A stretch of DNA of 64,000 nucleotides from Paulinella micropora (GCA_009731375.1 BJOX01000362.1:285034-349033), one strand, 5' to 3'. Shown: positions 35,350 to 47,597, counted from the first letter of the stretch. The notes: generated from the letters alone by a model not told the origin. Program-made: numbers and translations.

Positions 35350-35933
35350 CAGATAGATAGGTAGATGAGATATCGACTAATGTCAGAAAAAAGGAGCTCT
35401 GATTTCGTCAACCAAGGAAGTCTGTGGGTAAAGTATTAACCCGATGCCCAGCTAAGCCGTGATGTTTGCACGGAAGGGACTGATACAGGCGATACCAAAG
35501 CTCCCTAGTACCAGGCGGGGCCAGGGCTCGTTCCATAAGCGCCCCTTGCAGAACGAGCTCCCACCTCCATTACAGAGGACCCAGTAAGCAGATGGAGTTT
35601 CGAGACTGTTCGACAGTCTAGTATAAACCGACAGAGCACTGTGGGTTTTATTCCGGGCTCAACAAGCGAGAAAGGGCACCCTGAGGGAACAGGATTGTGC
35701 TTCCCGTCGCTATTTCGGCATGTGACTTATAGGCGTATGGCTAGGCACACATAAGGCACCCCACCACGGGCCCAGCACACCCACACCATCCCCTAATTCT
35801 CTGTCTGTCGACAGATGGCACCCATTTCAAAAAAACCAAGCCCAAGGGAGGGTCAGTGACACCTCAAGTGGCCTTGGTTCGCTCCGTGGAGTAAGTGATG
35901 AGATCAACTGATGAGATATCGACTAATGTCAGA

Positions 35934-36032
<99 letters not shown>

Positions 36033-36111
36033 GATAGGTAGGTAAATAGGTAGGTAGGTATATATATATATATAGAGAGAGAGAGAGAAAGATAGATAGA
36101 TAGATAGATAG

Positions 36112-36191
<80 letters not shown>

Positions 36192-36193
36192 GG

Positions 36194-36283
<90 letters not shown>

Positions 36284-36296
36284 GTAGGTAGGTAGG

Positions 36297-36388
<92 letters not shown>

Positions 36389-36399
36389 CGAGAGATAGA

Positions 36400-36487
<88 letters not shown>

Positions 36488-36571
36488 CTATCTATCTATC
36501 TCTATCTATCTATCTATCTCTCTATCTATCTATCTATACCTACCTACCTACCTACCTACCTACCTACCTAC

Positions 36572-36622
<51 letters not shown>

Positions 36623-36629
36623 ATCTATC

Positions 36630-36675
<46 letters not shown>

Positions 36676-36751
36676 GTTCTGTCTGTTCTGTCTGTTCTGT
36701 GTGTGTTGTGTCTGTCAGGTGCACATGCTGAGGTCCCCCGCGCAAGCTCAG

Positions 36752-36801
<50 letters not shown>

Positions 36802-37009
36802 GTCTGTCTGTTGTGTGTCTGTTGTGTCTGTCACGGTGCCTGTGGTGAGGTCCCCCGCGGAGTCTCAGCGCGGCAGCCTATCTATCTATATATCCATCAA
36901 TCAATCATCTATCTATCTATCTATCTTTCTATCTATCTATCTATCTGTCTATCTGTCTATCTGTCTGTCTGTCTGTCTGTCTGTGTGTTGTGTGTGTTGT
37001 GTGTGTCAG
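35072..37009. repeat. Long inverted (GATA)n/(GGTA)n block then (CTAT)n
   Basis: 35103-36390 is GATA-oriented and includes the inverted element A copy. The orientation switches to CTAT at about 36395. Confidence 0.9.
35364..35907 (-). mobile_element. Element A, copy 7, inverted, longest 5' end
   Basis: Reverse-complement copy with a (GATA)n tail at its left. It extends about 35 bp further 5' than the other copies. A second, very short inverted 3' fragment follows at 35908-35938. Confidence 0.8.
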
Positions 37010-37087
37010 TTGCACGTGGTGAGGTCCTATTCGCAGTCTCAGCGCGGCAGCAGCTCCGTGCTCGTCTCACCCGCAGCCACAGAACAG
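37010..37087 (+). CDS. Exon 40: linker
   Basis: It reads LHVVRSYSQSQRGSSSVLVS then PAATEQ, phase 0 both sides. Two partial copies of acceptor plus exon start lie upstream (36719-36753 and 36833-36877). Confidence 0.65.
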
Positions 37088-37095
37088 GTCAACAT

Positions 37096-37130
<35 letters not shown>

Positions 37131-37193
37131 TATCTCTCTCTCTCTCTCTCTCTCCCTCCCTCCCTCTCTCTCTCTCTTTCTCTCTCTCTCTCC

Positions 37194-37233
<40 letters not shown>

Positions 37234-37235
37234 AG

Positions 37236-37265
37236 GAAGCTACTGCTTCGTGGAAAAAGTATTTG
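37236..37265 (+). CDS. Exon 41: linker microexon
   Basis: 30 nt reading EATASWKKYL from AAGAG to TTG|GTATAT, phase 0 both sides. It sits between a (CT)n tract and a poly-G run that ends in an N gap. Confidence 0.45.
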
Positions 37266-37338
37266 GTATATGTGTATATGTGCGGGGGGGGGGGGGGGGG
37301 GGGGGGGGGGNNNNNNNNNNTCGTTGTTTTGCTGGCAG

Positions 37339-37402
37339 GAGGTGTTCTTTCCCGGGCCTGCTCCCGCCACCCAGCCCGCACCCTCCTCACCCGTTTCCGC
37401 AG
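37339..37402 (+). CDS. Exon 42: Pro/Ala-rich linker
   Basis: It reads EVFFPGPAPATQPAPSSPVS then A, phase 0 in and 1 out; acceptor GCTGGCAG. Confidence 0.65.
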
Positions 37403-37463
37403 GTAGACACTAGCTAGCTATCTTACTGTAGGCCTACCCACCTATCTTCCTATCCAACTTGAC

Positions 37464-37554
<91 letters not shown>

Positions 37555-37559
37555 GTCTA

Positions 37560-37610
<51 letters not shown>

Positions 37611-37817
37611 CTATGACATGCAAACGAGGTTCAATTTCAAAAACATGAGCCGTTCCAGATAAATCATATCAAAACATAACATACATACATACATACATAC
37701 GTACATACGTACATACATACATACATACATACATACATACATACATACATACATACATACATACATACATACATACGTACATACATGCATACATACATAC
37801 ATACGTACATACATACA

Positions 37818-37851
<34 letters not shown>

Positions 37852-38283
37852 CATACAACATACATACATACATGCATACATACATACATACATACATACA
37901 TACGTACATACATACATACATACATACAGACATGTATATATACCAGGCTCTATTGGAAAAGCATGAGCCGTTCTAGAAAAAACATATCAACACATACATA
38001 CATACATACATACATACATACATGCAGACATACATACGTATGTACGTACATATCAATTGGAAAAGCATCAGCCGTTCCGGATAAATCATATAAAAAAATA
38101 CATACATATGTACGTATATGAAGACATACATGAATACGTAAAGACTTGCAAATAAGAATATTAGCAGTTTCAATTGACATACAAATAATAGTATTAGCAG
38201 TTTCAAGTGGGAAGAGCAGGAGTTTCCAGATGGAGCAAATCAAAACATGCATACATACATACATACATACATGCATACATACG

Positions 38284-38342
<59 letters not shown>

Positions 38343-38800
38343 ACATATACATGTATATATGTGCTATATATATATATATATATAACAGTTTTTTTCAAAT
38401 TGGAGAAGCATGAGCCACTCCAGATTCAATCATATCAAAACATACATAGCTGAAAACATATATAAACACATAAAGACATACATACATACCACTTTCACTT
38501 CGTAAAGCATGAGCCCTTCCAGACAAAACAGATCAAAACCTACATATAAGTACATATAAATACATATGCATGCATATACAGACATATACATACATATACA
38601 TACATATACACATACAAGTTTCGATTGGAAAGGCATGAGCCATTCCAGATAAATCATATCAAAACATACGTACATACATACATACATACATACATACATC
38701 ATACATACATACATACATACATACGAACAAGTTTAAATTGGAAAAGCGTGAGCTTATCTACCTATCCATCTATCTCATCTATTTTATCTATCTATCTATT

Positions 38801-38833
<33 letters not shown>

Positions 38834-38834
38834 G

Positions 38835-38891
<57 letters not shown>

Positions 38892-38918
38892 CTATCTATC
38901 TATCTATCCTATCCTATC

Positions 38919-38970
<52 letters not shown>

Positions 38971-38986
38971 TTATCTATCTATGTAG
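37403..38986. repeat. (ACAT)n with eight copies of a 45-50 bp motif
   Basis: The motif (AATTGGAAAAGCATGAGCC then GTTCCAGATAAATCATATCA) recurs near 37635, 37960, 38050, 38205, 38398, 38502, 38622 and 38735, separated by (ACAT)n and (TA)n of varied length. Confidence 0.8.
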
Positions 38987-39033
38987 GCGTATCGGACGGC
39001 AAGGGCCTCTTCACTAAGATGGGCGGAATGATG
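38987..39033 (+). CDS. Exon 43: linker
   Basis: It reads [16 protein letters not shown] between ATGTAG and ATG|GTCTAT, with a (CTAT)n intron touching both sides. Phase 1 in, 0 out. Confidence 0.6.
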
Positions 39034-39034
39034 G

Positions 39035-39088
<54 letters not shown>

Positions 39089-39114
39089 GCTCTCTCTCTC
39101 TCTCTCTCCCTCTC

Positions 39115-39191
<77 letters not shown>

Positions 39192-39225
39192 ATCTATCTA
39201 TCTATCTATCTATCTACCTATCTAC

Positions 39226-39309
<84 letters not shown>

Positions 39310-39334
39310 GTCTGTCTGTCTGTCTGTCTATCTG

Positions 39335-39365
<31 letters not shown>

Positions 39366-39371
39366 CTCTCT

Positions 39372-39441
<70 letters not shown>

Positions 39442-39606
39442 CCTGCCTGCCTGCCTATCCATCTATCTATCCTGGATCATTTGCTGGCAAGAACAAGTAA
39501 TAAGCTATCTGTCTGTATGGCGCAGGACCGCATGCTAGGCAACAAGAAGAAGTACGATCTGAGCGGAGGCTAGAGCAAGTAATAAGCTATCTGTCTGTGT
39601 GCGCAG
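39034..39606. repeat. (CTAT)n, (CT)n, (CTGT)n, (TA)n
   Basis: Simple-repeat intron ending with a partial copy of exon 44 at 39527-39573. Confidence 0.9.
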
Positions 39607-39719
39607 GACCGCATGCTAGGCAACAACAAGAATTACTATCTGAGCGGCGGCAGCGGAGGCAGCTTCGGCGTCAGCCTTGCCTCCAACGGGTTGCCTCTTG
39701 CCGCCGCTGCCACCAACGG
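39607..39719 (+). CDS. Exon 44: Gly/Ala-rich linker
   Basis: It reads [20 protein letters not shown] then [17 protein letters not shown], ending in phase 2. A copy of its first 50 bases with an in-frame TAG is at 39527-39573. Confidence 0.7.
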
Positions 39720-39748
39720 GTTGTCTCTCTCTCTCTCTCTCTCTCCAC

Positions 39749-39791
<43 letters not shown>

Positions 39792-39846
39792 CCTATCTAT
39801 CTATCTATCTATAAAAAATATATATATAAATATATATATGTATATA

Positions 39847-39879
<33 letters not shown>

Positions 39880-39927
39880 GCATATCTTACTCTTTACTAA
39901 TAATAATAAGGAGTCATCATCATCATC

Positions 39928-39983
<56 letters not shown>

Positions 39984-40021
39984 CATCAATCAATCAATCA
40001 ATCAATCTGTCTATCTTGCAG

Positions 40022-40090
40022 TTATAAAGGCTTAGATGCCGCGCTGGGTCAGGGCAGCGCCAGTAACCTATGCCACAAAGACAAACTGCG
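40022..40090 (+). CDS. Exon 45: lead-in to second ankyrin block
   Basis: It reads [20 protein letters not shown] then KLR, phase 2 in and out, from TCTTGCAG to CG|GTCGAT. The join to the next exon produces R-H-A-V-V of an ankyrin helix. Confidence 0.7.
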
Positions 40091-40094
40091 GTCG

Positions 40095-40149
<55 letters not shown>

Positions 40150-40150
40150 G

Positions 40151-40186
<36 letters not shown>

Positions 40187-40213
40187 CTCTCGCTCTCTCT
40201 CTCTCTCTCTCTC

Positions 40214-40257
<44 letters not shown>

Positions 40258-40284
40258 GTCTATCTATCTATCTATCTATCTATT

Positions 40285-40386
<102 letters not shown>

Positions 40387-40426
40387 ATCAGACACGCCGT
40401 TGTCACGTTGCTACAGCATCGCGCCG

Positions 40427-40475
<49 letters not shown>

Positions 40476-40510
40476 NNNNNNNNNNNNNNNNNNNNNNNNN
40501 NNNNNNNNNN

Positions 40511-40553
<43 letters not shown>

Positions 40554-40706
40554 ATCAGACACGCCGTTGTCACGTTGCTACAGCATCGTGCCTCTCTCTC
40601 TCTCTCTCTCTCTCGCTCTCTCCTCTCTCTCTCTCTCTCGCTCTCGCTCTCTCTCTCTCATCAGACACGCCGTTGTCACGTTGCTGTAGCTACAGCATCG
40701 CGCCGA

Positions 40707-40747
<41 letters not shown>

Positions 40748-40798
40748 TATCTCTCTCATCAGACACGCCGTTGTCACGTTGCTACAGCATCGCGCCGA

Positions 40799-40845
<47 letters not shown>

Positions 40846-40900
40846 TATCTCTCTCTCTCTCATCAGACACGCCGTTGTCACGTTGCTGCAGCATCGCGCC
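40387..40900 (+). repeat. Five partial copies of ankyrin exon 46 in (CT)n
   Basis: Copies start at about 40395, 40556, 40661, 40763 and 40868, each CATCAG|ACACGCCGTTGTCACG... to CGCGCCGACC, then back to (CT)n with no donor. One contains a 6-base insertion (TGTAGC). Confidence 0.85.
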
Positions 40901-40911
40901 CGACCCATCTG

Positions 40912-40964
<53 letters not shown>

Positions 40965-40965
40965 G

Positions 40966-41035
40966 ACACGCCGTTGTCACGTTGCTACAGCATCGTGCCG
41001 ACCCCAACGCGGGCTTCGCCGGACTATCACCGCTC
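40966..41035 (+). CDS. Exon 46: ankyrin repeat
   Basis: It reads [20 protein letters not shown] then SPL, a textbook ankyrin second helix and loop (V-V-x-L-L-x-x-x-A-D-P-N). It is the last and only full-length member of a six-copy array; the five upstream copies stop after HRAD. Phase 2 in, 0 out. Confidence 0.85.
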
Positions 41036-41779
41036 GTACACACACATACTACTTCGTTCATTCATCGTTCATTTATTCTTTATCTTTCCTTCATATAGTC
41101 GTTCGTTCGTTCGTTCATTCATTCATTCATTCATTCATACGCGGGCTTCGCCGGACTCTCCCCGCTCGTACGCACACATATTACTTCGTTCATTCACTCA
41201 TTCATTCATTCATTCATTCATTCATTCATCCATCCATTCATTCATTCATGCATTCATTCATTCATTTATTCACTTATTCTTTATTTTTCCTTCATTCCTT
41301 CATTCCTTCCTTCCTTCCTTCCTTCCTTCATTGATAGGCGCTGACTCTGGCCGCCGCTTCACCACGCACACGTCTTCATTTGTTTATTCAATCCTTCATT
41401 CATTCAGTTATCCATGAAAAATACATCTAGATACAATAACGTTGGGCCTTTCTCACTTGGTTGCAACACCGCGCCGACCTTTATTCATTCCTTCATTCCT
41501 TCATTCAATCATTCATTCATTAATTCCTACAAAAGCGCATGTACATGAAGATATACTTTGCTTTCCACATGGAGCCGACCCCAACGCGGACTTTGGCCGC
41601 ACTCTCACCGCACTCAATATGCATGATCATTCATTCATTCATTCATTCATTCATTCATTCATTTAAAAAGTGATAAAAACACATACATACATACATACAT
41701 ACATACATACATACATACATTCATACATACATTCATACATACGTACATACGGTCATATCTTGTGCATCTTCGTGTGCAG
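41036..41779. repeat. (ATTC)n intron with ankyrin exon relics
   Basis: Copies of the exon 46 3' end (GCGGGCTTCGCCGGACT) at 41141, a more diverged one at 41337-41372, and ACCGCGCCGACC (41467) and GAGCCGACCCCAACGCG (41572) fragments. Confidence 0.7.
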
Positions 41780-41824
41780 GTCGAGGTGTGTAAGCTGGGC
41801 CGTGTCGGCGAGTCCACCGCCAGC
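41780..41824 (+). CDS. Exon 47: ankyrin segment
   Basis: It reads VEVCKLGRVGESTAS between TGTGCAG and AGC|GTACAC, phase 0 both sides. Confidence 0.65.
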
Positions 41825-42029
41825 GTACACACACTCACACCACCTCCTTGCTTCTCCTTGTCCTTCACCAAACAATTTCACGCTTCGTGCTCACCCTGTC
41901 CGTTTAGAACCTGTGTCATGATGTTAAAGAAATCAACCAGTAAGACGGGAAGTGAAAGCGGTGGAGTTCGCGCAAAATTTACCGCATTTTTGCCTGGTCT
42001 CACGTGCTAGCTATGTTGATGTGTTTGCG

Positions 42030-42072
<43 letters not shown>

Positions 42073-42075
42073 CAG

Positions 42076-42204
42076 CTGCTGATTCAGAGCATGGCGGACG
42101 TGTCGGTGCAAGACAAAGACGGCACCACTGCCTTGACCGAGGCGGTGAGACACAAGTCGCACACCGTCGTGCGCAGCCTCGTGCGGGCCGGCGCCCCGAT
42201 CGAG
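42076..42204 (+). CDS. Exon 48: complete ankyrin repeat
   Basis: It reads LLIQSMADVSVQDKDGTTAL then TEAVRHKSHTVVRSLVRAGA and PIE. It has the D-x-D-G-T-T-A-L start, both helices and the G-A-P-I loop of a canonical 33-residue ankyrin repeat. Phase 0 both sides. Confidence 0.9.
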
Positions 42205-42437
42205 GTCGTGAGGAGGAGCATGATGGTGATGGTGATGGTGGTGATGATGATGGTGGTGATGATGATGGTGATGGTGGTGGTGATGATGATGACGATGATG
42301 ACGATGATGATGATGATGATGATGACGACGACGACGACGATGACGACAACGATAATGATAATAATGTCATAGTCATCTATTATGCATTTGCTGCTGACAT
42401 GGGATGTTGATTGATTATTATTATGTTGTGATGGCAG

Positions 42438-42507
42438 GTGGTGGACTGGGAAGGCAAGTCGCCCTTGTTGATAGCACAAGCCAACGTAGAAGAGGCCGAA
42501 CGGACAG
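42438..42507 (+). CDS. Exon 49: ankyrin repeat
   Basis: It reads [20 protein letters not shown] then ERT, with the ankyrin D-x-x-G-x-S-P-L pattern. Three partial copies of its 3' half follow in the next intron. Confidence 0.8.
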
Positions 42508-42597
42508 GTATATAGCTATCTCTCTCAATTGCTAGCCAATGTAGCAGAGGCCGATAGCTATCTCTCTACCTACCTACCTACCTACCTACCTAGCTAC

Positions 42598-42639
<42 letters not shown>

Positions 42640-42716
42640 CAATTACTAGCCAACGTAGAAGAAGCCGAACGGACAGGTTTTTTGCTATCTCTCTACCTAC
42701 CTACCTATCTAGCTAC

Positions 42717-42749
<33 letters not shown>

Positions 42750-42752
42750 CAA

Positions 42753-42786
<34 letters not shown>

Positions 42787-42843
42787 CAATTGCTAGCCAA
42801 CGTAGCAGAGGCCGAACGGACAGGTATAGCTATCTCTATCTAC

Positions 42844-42890
<47 letters not shown>

Positions 42891-42903
42891 CCTATCTACA
42901 TAC

Positions 42904-42948
<45 letters not shown>

Positions 42949-43046
42949 CATCCATCTTCTATCTATCTATCTATCTATCTGCCTATCTATCTACCTATCT
43001 ACCTATCTATCTATTTATCTTTCTATCTATCTATCTATCTATCTAC

Positions 43047-43079
<33 letters not shown>

Positions 43080-43171
43080 CATCCATCTTCTATCTATCTA
43101 TCTACCTACCTACCTATCTATCTATCTATCTATCTATCTATCCATCTATCTATCTATCCATCTATCTATCC

Positions 43172-43204
<33 letters not shown>

Positions 43205-43237
43205 CCTATCTACCTATCTATCTATCTATCTATCCAC

Positions 43238-43324
<87 letters not shown>

Positions 43325-43476
43325 TCTACCTACCTACCTACCTACCTACCTATCTACCTACCTACCTACCTACCTATCTATCTATCTATCTATCTATCTC
43401 TATCTATCTATCTATCCATCTAATATATCTATCTATCTATCTGTCTATCTATCTATCTATCTATCTATTTATCTAG
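42508..43476. repeat. (CTAT)n/(CTAC)n with three partial exon 49 copies
   Basis: Copies of CAATTGCTAGCCAACGTAG plus the exon end and donor at 42526-42557, 42639-42676 and 42787-42823. Confidence 0.8.
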
Positions 43477-43517
43477 GTAGCCAAGAGGAGGTGAGCGAGG
43501 CACGCAACGTGTTGGAG
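43477..43517 (+). CDS. Exon 50: end of ankyrin block
   Basis: It reads [14 protein letters not shown], a probable helix. Acceptor ATCTAG, donor GAG|GTATTA, phase 1 in and 0 out. Confidence 0.65.
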
Positions 43518-43884
43518 GTATTACCAACTACCTACCTACCTATCTACCTATCTACCTACCTACCTACCTACCTACCTATCTACCTACCTACCCACCTACC
43601 TACCTACCCACCTACCCACCTACCTACCTACCTACCCACCTACCTACCTACCTACCTACCTACCTGTTTACCTACCTACCTACCCACCTACCCACCTACC
43701 TACCTACCTACCTACCTACCTACCTACCCACCTACCTACCTACCCACCTACCTACCTACCTACCTACCTACCTACCTACCTACCTCTCTACCTACCTACC
43801 TACCTACCTACCTACCCACCTACCCACTTACCTACCTATCTACTTACCTACCTACCTATCTATCTATCTTCCCATCTATATATC

Positions 43885-43930
<46 letters not shown>

Positions 43931-44003
43931 CCTACCTACCTACCTACCTACCTACCTACCTACCTATCTACCTACCTACCTATCTACCTACCTACCTATC
44001 TAC

Positions 44004-44046
<43 letters not shown>

Positions 44047-44076
44047 ATCTATCTCTACCTATCTATTCTCGTCTAG

Positions 44077-44148
44077 TTCTTGTCGGCGTTCCAGACGGTG
44101 CCTCACATCGGGATCGAGGAAGTCACCTTCATCAGCAAGCTAGGACAA
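44077..44148 (+). CDS. Exon 51: pre-kinase linker
   Basis: It reads [20 protein letters not shown] then KLGQ, phase 0 both sides. A copy of its 3' half occurs at 44727-44771, beyond an element A insertion. Confidence 0.7.
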
Positions 44149-44182
44149 GTATGTATGTATGTATCTATCTATCTATCTATCT

Positions 44183-44639
44183 GGTGCCATCTGTCGACAG
44201 ACAGAGAATTAGGGGATGGTGTGGGTGTGCTGGGCCCGTGGTGGGGTGCCTTATGTGTGCCTAGCCCTACGCCTATAAGTCACATGCCGAAATAGCGACG
44301 GGAAGCACAATCCTGTTCCCTCAGGGTGCCCTTTCTCGCTTGTTGAGCCCGGAATAAAACCCACAGTGCTCTGTCGGTTTATACTAGACTGTCGAACAGT
44401 CTCGAAACTCCATCTGCTTACTGGGCCCTCTGTAATGGAGGTGGGAGCTCGTTCTGCAAGGGGCGCTTATGGAACGAGCCCTGGCCCCGCCTGGTACTAG
44501 GGAGCTTTGGTATCGCCTGTATCAGTCCCTTCCGTGCAAACATCACGGCTTAGCTGGGCATCGGGTTAATACTTTACCCACAGACTTCCTTGGTTGACGA
44601 AATCAGAAGCTCCTTTTTTCTGACATTAGTCGATATCTC

Positions 44640-44641
<2 letters not shown>
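44183..44641 (+). mobile_element. Element A, copy 8 (5' truncated)
   Basis: Starts GGTGCCATCTGTCGAC and ends CGATATCTCATC before (CTAT)n. It sits between exon 44077-44148 and a partial copy of that exon. Confidence 0.8.
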
Positions 44642-44677
<36 letters not shown>

Positions 44678-44771
44678 ATCTATCTATCTATCTATCTACC
44701 TATCTATCCATCTATCTATCTATCTCACATCGGGATCGAGGAAGTCACCTTCATAAGCAAGCGGAGACAAG

Positions 44772-44820
<49 letters not shown>

Positions 44821-45021
44821 ATCTTTCTATCTTTCTATCTTTCTATCTATCCATCCATCTATCTATCTATCTATCTTTCTATCTATCTATTTTTCTATCT
44901 ATCCATCCATCCATCCATCCATCTATCTATCTATCTATATATCTATCTATCTATCTATCTATCTATCGACCTACCTATCTATCTATCTGCTTGAACCCTT
45001 TCTTAAGCTCAATGGCATCAG

Positions 45022-45087
45022 AAGAACCTGCGGAAGCTGCAAAGACAGAAATATGAATGCGACTTTGCGACCTCATACCCCTCATTA
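45022..45087 (+). CDS. Exon 52: pre-kinase linker
   Basis: After GGCATCAG it reads [20 protein letters not shown] then SL to TTA|GTAACC, phase 0. The next exon wants phase 1, so this end may be wrong. Confidence 0.5.
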
Positions 45088-45148
45088 GTAACCCGCATAC
45101 CCCACCCATACCTCTCATACCCCTCATAACCCCCATACCCCCGCACGA

Positions 45149-45188
<40 letters not shown>

Positions 45189-45192
45189 CCAC

Positions 45193-45256
<64 letters not shown>

Positions 45257-45272
45257 CTATCTATCGGAATAG

Positions 45273-45310
45273 ATGCCTATATCTTCGGATATTCAGAGCT
45301 GATAGACCAA
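45273..45310 (+). CDS. Exon 53: segment just before the kinase glycine loop
   Basis: It reads [12 protein letters not shown], resembling the Y-x-E-L segment that precedes the glycine loop in tyrosine-kinase-like kinases. The likely donor is CAA|GCATAT (GC type). The incoming phase is unresolved. Confidence 0.5.
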
Positions 45311-45313
45311 GCA

Positions 45314-45348
<35 letters not shown>

Positions 45349-45509
45349 ATTCCTAGATTGCCTTTTTCTTCAACGTCCTTCCTCTTCTTTTTCCAGAACA
45401 CAGTCTACTTGTGATTCCCATCCCGGACACATGCACAGTACACAAATTACTGTTTGATGTGAAACTGCGTTCCTTTGCAAGGACTACATTCCTTTGCGAC
45501 ATCTCATCT
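45349..45509 (+). mobile_element. Element B, 5' truncated copy
   Basis: Starts TTCCTAGATTGCC; its short (CTAT)4 tail runs straight into the acceptor ATCTAG of the kinase glycine-loop exon. Confidence 0.78.
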
Positions 45510-45523
45510 ATCTATCTATCTAG

Positions 45524-45560
45524 GGAGACTTTGGTGTGGTGTACTCCGCGCTGTACTGCG
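45524..45560 (+). CDS. Exon 54: kinase glycine-rich loop
   Basis: It reads GDFGVVYSALYC(G), matching the G-x-F-G-x-V-Y-x-A core of the protein kinase nucleotide-binding loop. With the preceding exon the loop is D-Q-G-D-F-G, so the first canonical Gly appears to be Asp unless residues are missing. Acceptor ATCTAG follows an element B copy. Confidence 0.8.
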
Positions 45561-45634
45561 GTAGGAGAGAGAGAGAGAGGGAGAGGGGGGGGGGGGGGGG
45601 GGGGGGGGGGTGGGGGGGGGGGGGGGGGGGGGGG

Positions 45635-45694
<60 letters not shown>

Positions 45695-45726
45695 GCAAGT
45701 ATGCGTGTGAGAGTGTGCGCGCGCGC

Positions 45727-45791
<65 letters not shown>

Positions 45792-46136
45792 AGATTATGT
45801 AAGTACGAATGGATATGCTATGTTGCTGTTGTTCTTGTTCTTGTTCTTGTTCTTGTTCATGTTTTTGTTCTTGTTCTTGTTCTTGTTCTTGTTGTTGTTG
45901 TTGTTGTTGCGTGTTGTTCTTGTTGTTGGTGTTGTTGTTGTTGTTGCGTGTTGTTGTTGCGTGTTGTTGTTGTTGTTGTTGTTGTTGTTGTGGTGGTGGT
46001 GGTGGTGGTGGTGGTGGTGGTGGTTGTTGTTGTCGTTGTTGTTGTTGTTGCGTGTTGTTGTTGTTGTTTTTGTTGCGTGCTGTTGTTGTTGTTGTTGTTG
46101 TTGTTGCGTTTTGTGTGTGTTGTGTGTGTTGTGTAG
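45561..46136. repeat. Poly-G, (GT)n, (GA)n, (TTG)n, (GGT)n
   Basis: Poly-G at 45576-45693 is the longest homopurine run here. (TTG)n/(GGT)n follow up to the kinase lysine exon. Confidence 0.9.
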
Positions 46137-46171
46137 GAGTGATGCACGCTGTCAAAGTGCCTCGTCACCAG
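46137..46171 (+). CDS. Exon 55: kinase beta3 strand with catalytic lysine
   Basis: It reads GVMHAVKVPRHQ, matching the kinase V-A-x-K motif. The Lys would bind the ATP phosphates. Phase 1 in, 0 out; acceptor GTGTAG, donor CAG|GTATGT. Confidence 0.8.
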
Positions 46172-46259
46172 GTATGTGTGTGTATGTGTGTGTGTATGTA
46201 TGTATGTGTGTATGTATGTATGTATGTATGTATGTTATGTGTGTGTGTGTGTTGGGCAG

Positions 46260-46286
46260 GCCGAGGATGTGCAAAAGCTTCTAGAG
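46260..46286 (+). CDS. Exon 56: 27-nt microexon after beta3
   Basis: It reads AEDVQKLLE from GGGCAG to GAG|GTATGT, phase 0 both sides. It could be a short helix at the start of the kinase insertion. Confidence 0.65.
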
Positions 46287-46507
46287 GTATGTATGTATGT
46301 ATGTATGTATGTATGTATGTATTTATGTATTTATGTATGTATATATGTATGTATGTATGTATGTATGTGTGTATGTACGTAGGGGAGGGGTAAAGAAGGG
46401 TCTTTACAAAAAAAGGAGAAGGAAGAGCACACAAGACTCAACAACGTATCTCTATTTATCTACCTTATCTATCTATCTATCTGTCTATCTATCTGTCTAT
46501 CTATCTG

Positions 46508-46548
<41 letters not shown>

Positions 46549-46581
46549 GTACCTACCTACCTACCTATCTATCTATCTATC

Positions 46582-46627
<46 letters not shown>

Positions 46628-46663
46628 ATCTATCTAATCTATCTAGTCTATCTATCTATCTAG

Positions 46664-46726
46664 CCAAAAGACAAGGTCGGGGCAGTGAATGCGGCTTTGA
46701 CGTTGCCAGCGGAAAGCAAAGCCAAC
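46664..46726 (+). CDS. Exon 57: kinase insertion
   Basis: It reads PKDKVGAVNAALTLPAESKA then N, ending before a TGA at AAC|GTCACT. Acceptor ATCTAG. Another open frame is present, so the call is moderate. Confidence 0.5.
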
Positions 46727-47331
46727 GTCACTGCTTGATTCGCAATCTTGTCATTCCCATACGCCTTGCTACTCCATGTTATCATTCACACACATGCCAT
46801 TAAATTCCTTATGATTCAAGCATGCGTTACTATATATATATATGTATATATATATATGTATATTATATATATATGTGTGTGTGTGTGTATATATACGTAT
46901 ATATATATATATACTTATATGCATATATATATGTAATATGTATAGATATATATATATATAATTTATACATATATACACATATATATATATATAATTTATA
47001 TATAATTTAATATTCACACAAGCATACATCAGAGCTCATAAGGCTTATTCTACACCACCGCAAGTTTCGGGTGTGGGGTGTGCGAGTGCCACCACCGCAG
47101 ACCGGGTTTTCCAGGCGCCACCGCAGACCGGGTTTTCCAGGCCGCAAACAACCCAACAAGTGGCACCAGAAACCCGACATGTTGGGTTGGTGTAGAAGAA
47201 GTCTGGTGCCATGGCCTCGTGCCAGGCGGAAGTGAAGGAAAGGCAAACAACAGAGTGGTGCAATTGCCTTGTGCCAGCAGGCGGAAGTGAAGCAAGGCAA
47301 ACCACAGAGTGGTGCAATTGCCTTGTGCCAG
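46727..47331. repeat. (TA)n intron, 30-bp duplication and exon 58 copies
   Basis: AT repeats to 47020, then a short duplication (GCAGACCGGGTTTTCCAGGC) and two partial exon 58 copies. Confidence 0.7.
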
Positions 47332-47397
47332 CAGGCGGAAGTGAAGGAAGACAAACCACAGAGCGCAGAAGAAGCCAAACACAGCAAAAACAATAAG
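47332..47397 (+). CDS. Exon 58: kinase insertion, charged
   Basis: It reads [20 protein letters not shown] then NK, ending AAG|GTAGCT, phase 0. Two partial copies of its start lie upstream (47223-47258 and 47279-47314). Confidence 0.65.
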
Positions 47398-47436
47398 GTA
47401 GCTAGCGGTTTGGCTATCTATCTATCTATCTATCTT

Positions 47437-47469
<33 letters not shown>

Positions 47470-47562
47470 TTACCTATCTATCTATCTACCTATCTATCTA
47501 TCTACCTATCTATCTATCGACCTACCTACCTATCTACCTACCTACCTACCTACCTATCTATG

Positions 47563-47597
<35 letters not shown>

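Larger units (their letters stand above)
43518..45021. repeat. (CTAC)n/(CCAC)n/(CTAT)n introns
   Basis: Tetranucleotides around exon 51 with element A copy 8 and a partial exon 51 copy at 44727-44771. Confidence 0.9.

Noticed and set aside
46735-46810. Gene end at the TGA near 46735
   Set aside because: A donor (AAC|GTCACT) lies before the stop, and later exons continue the phase chain to the rest of the kinase domain.
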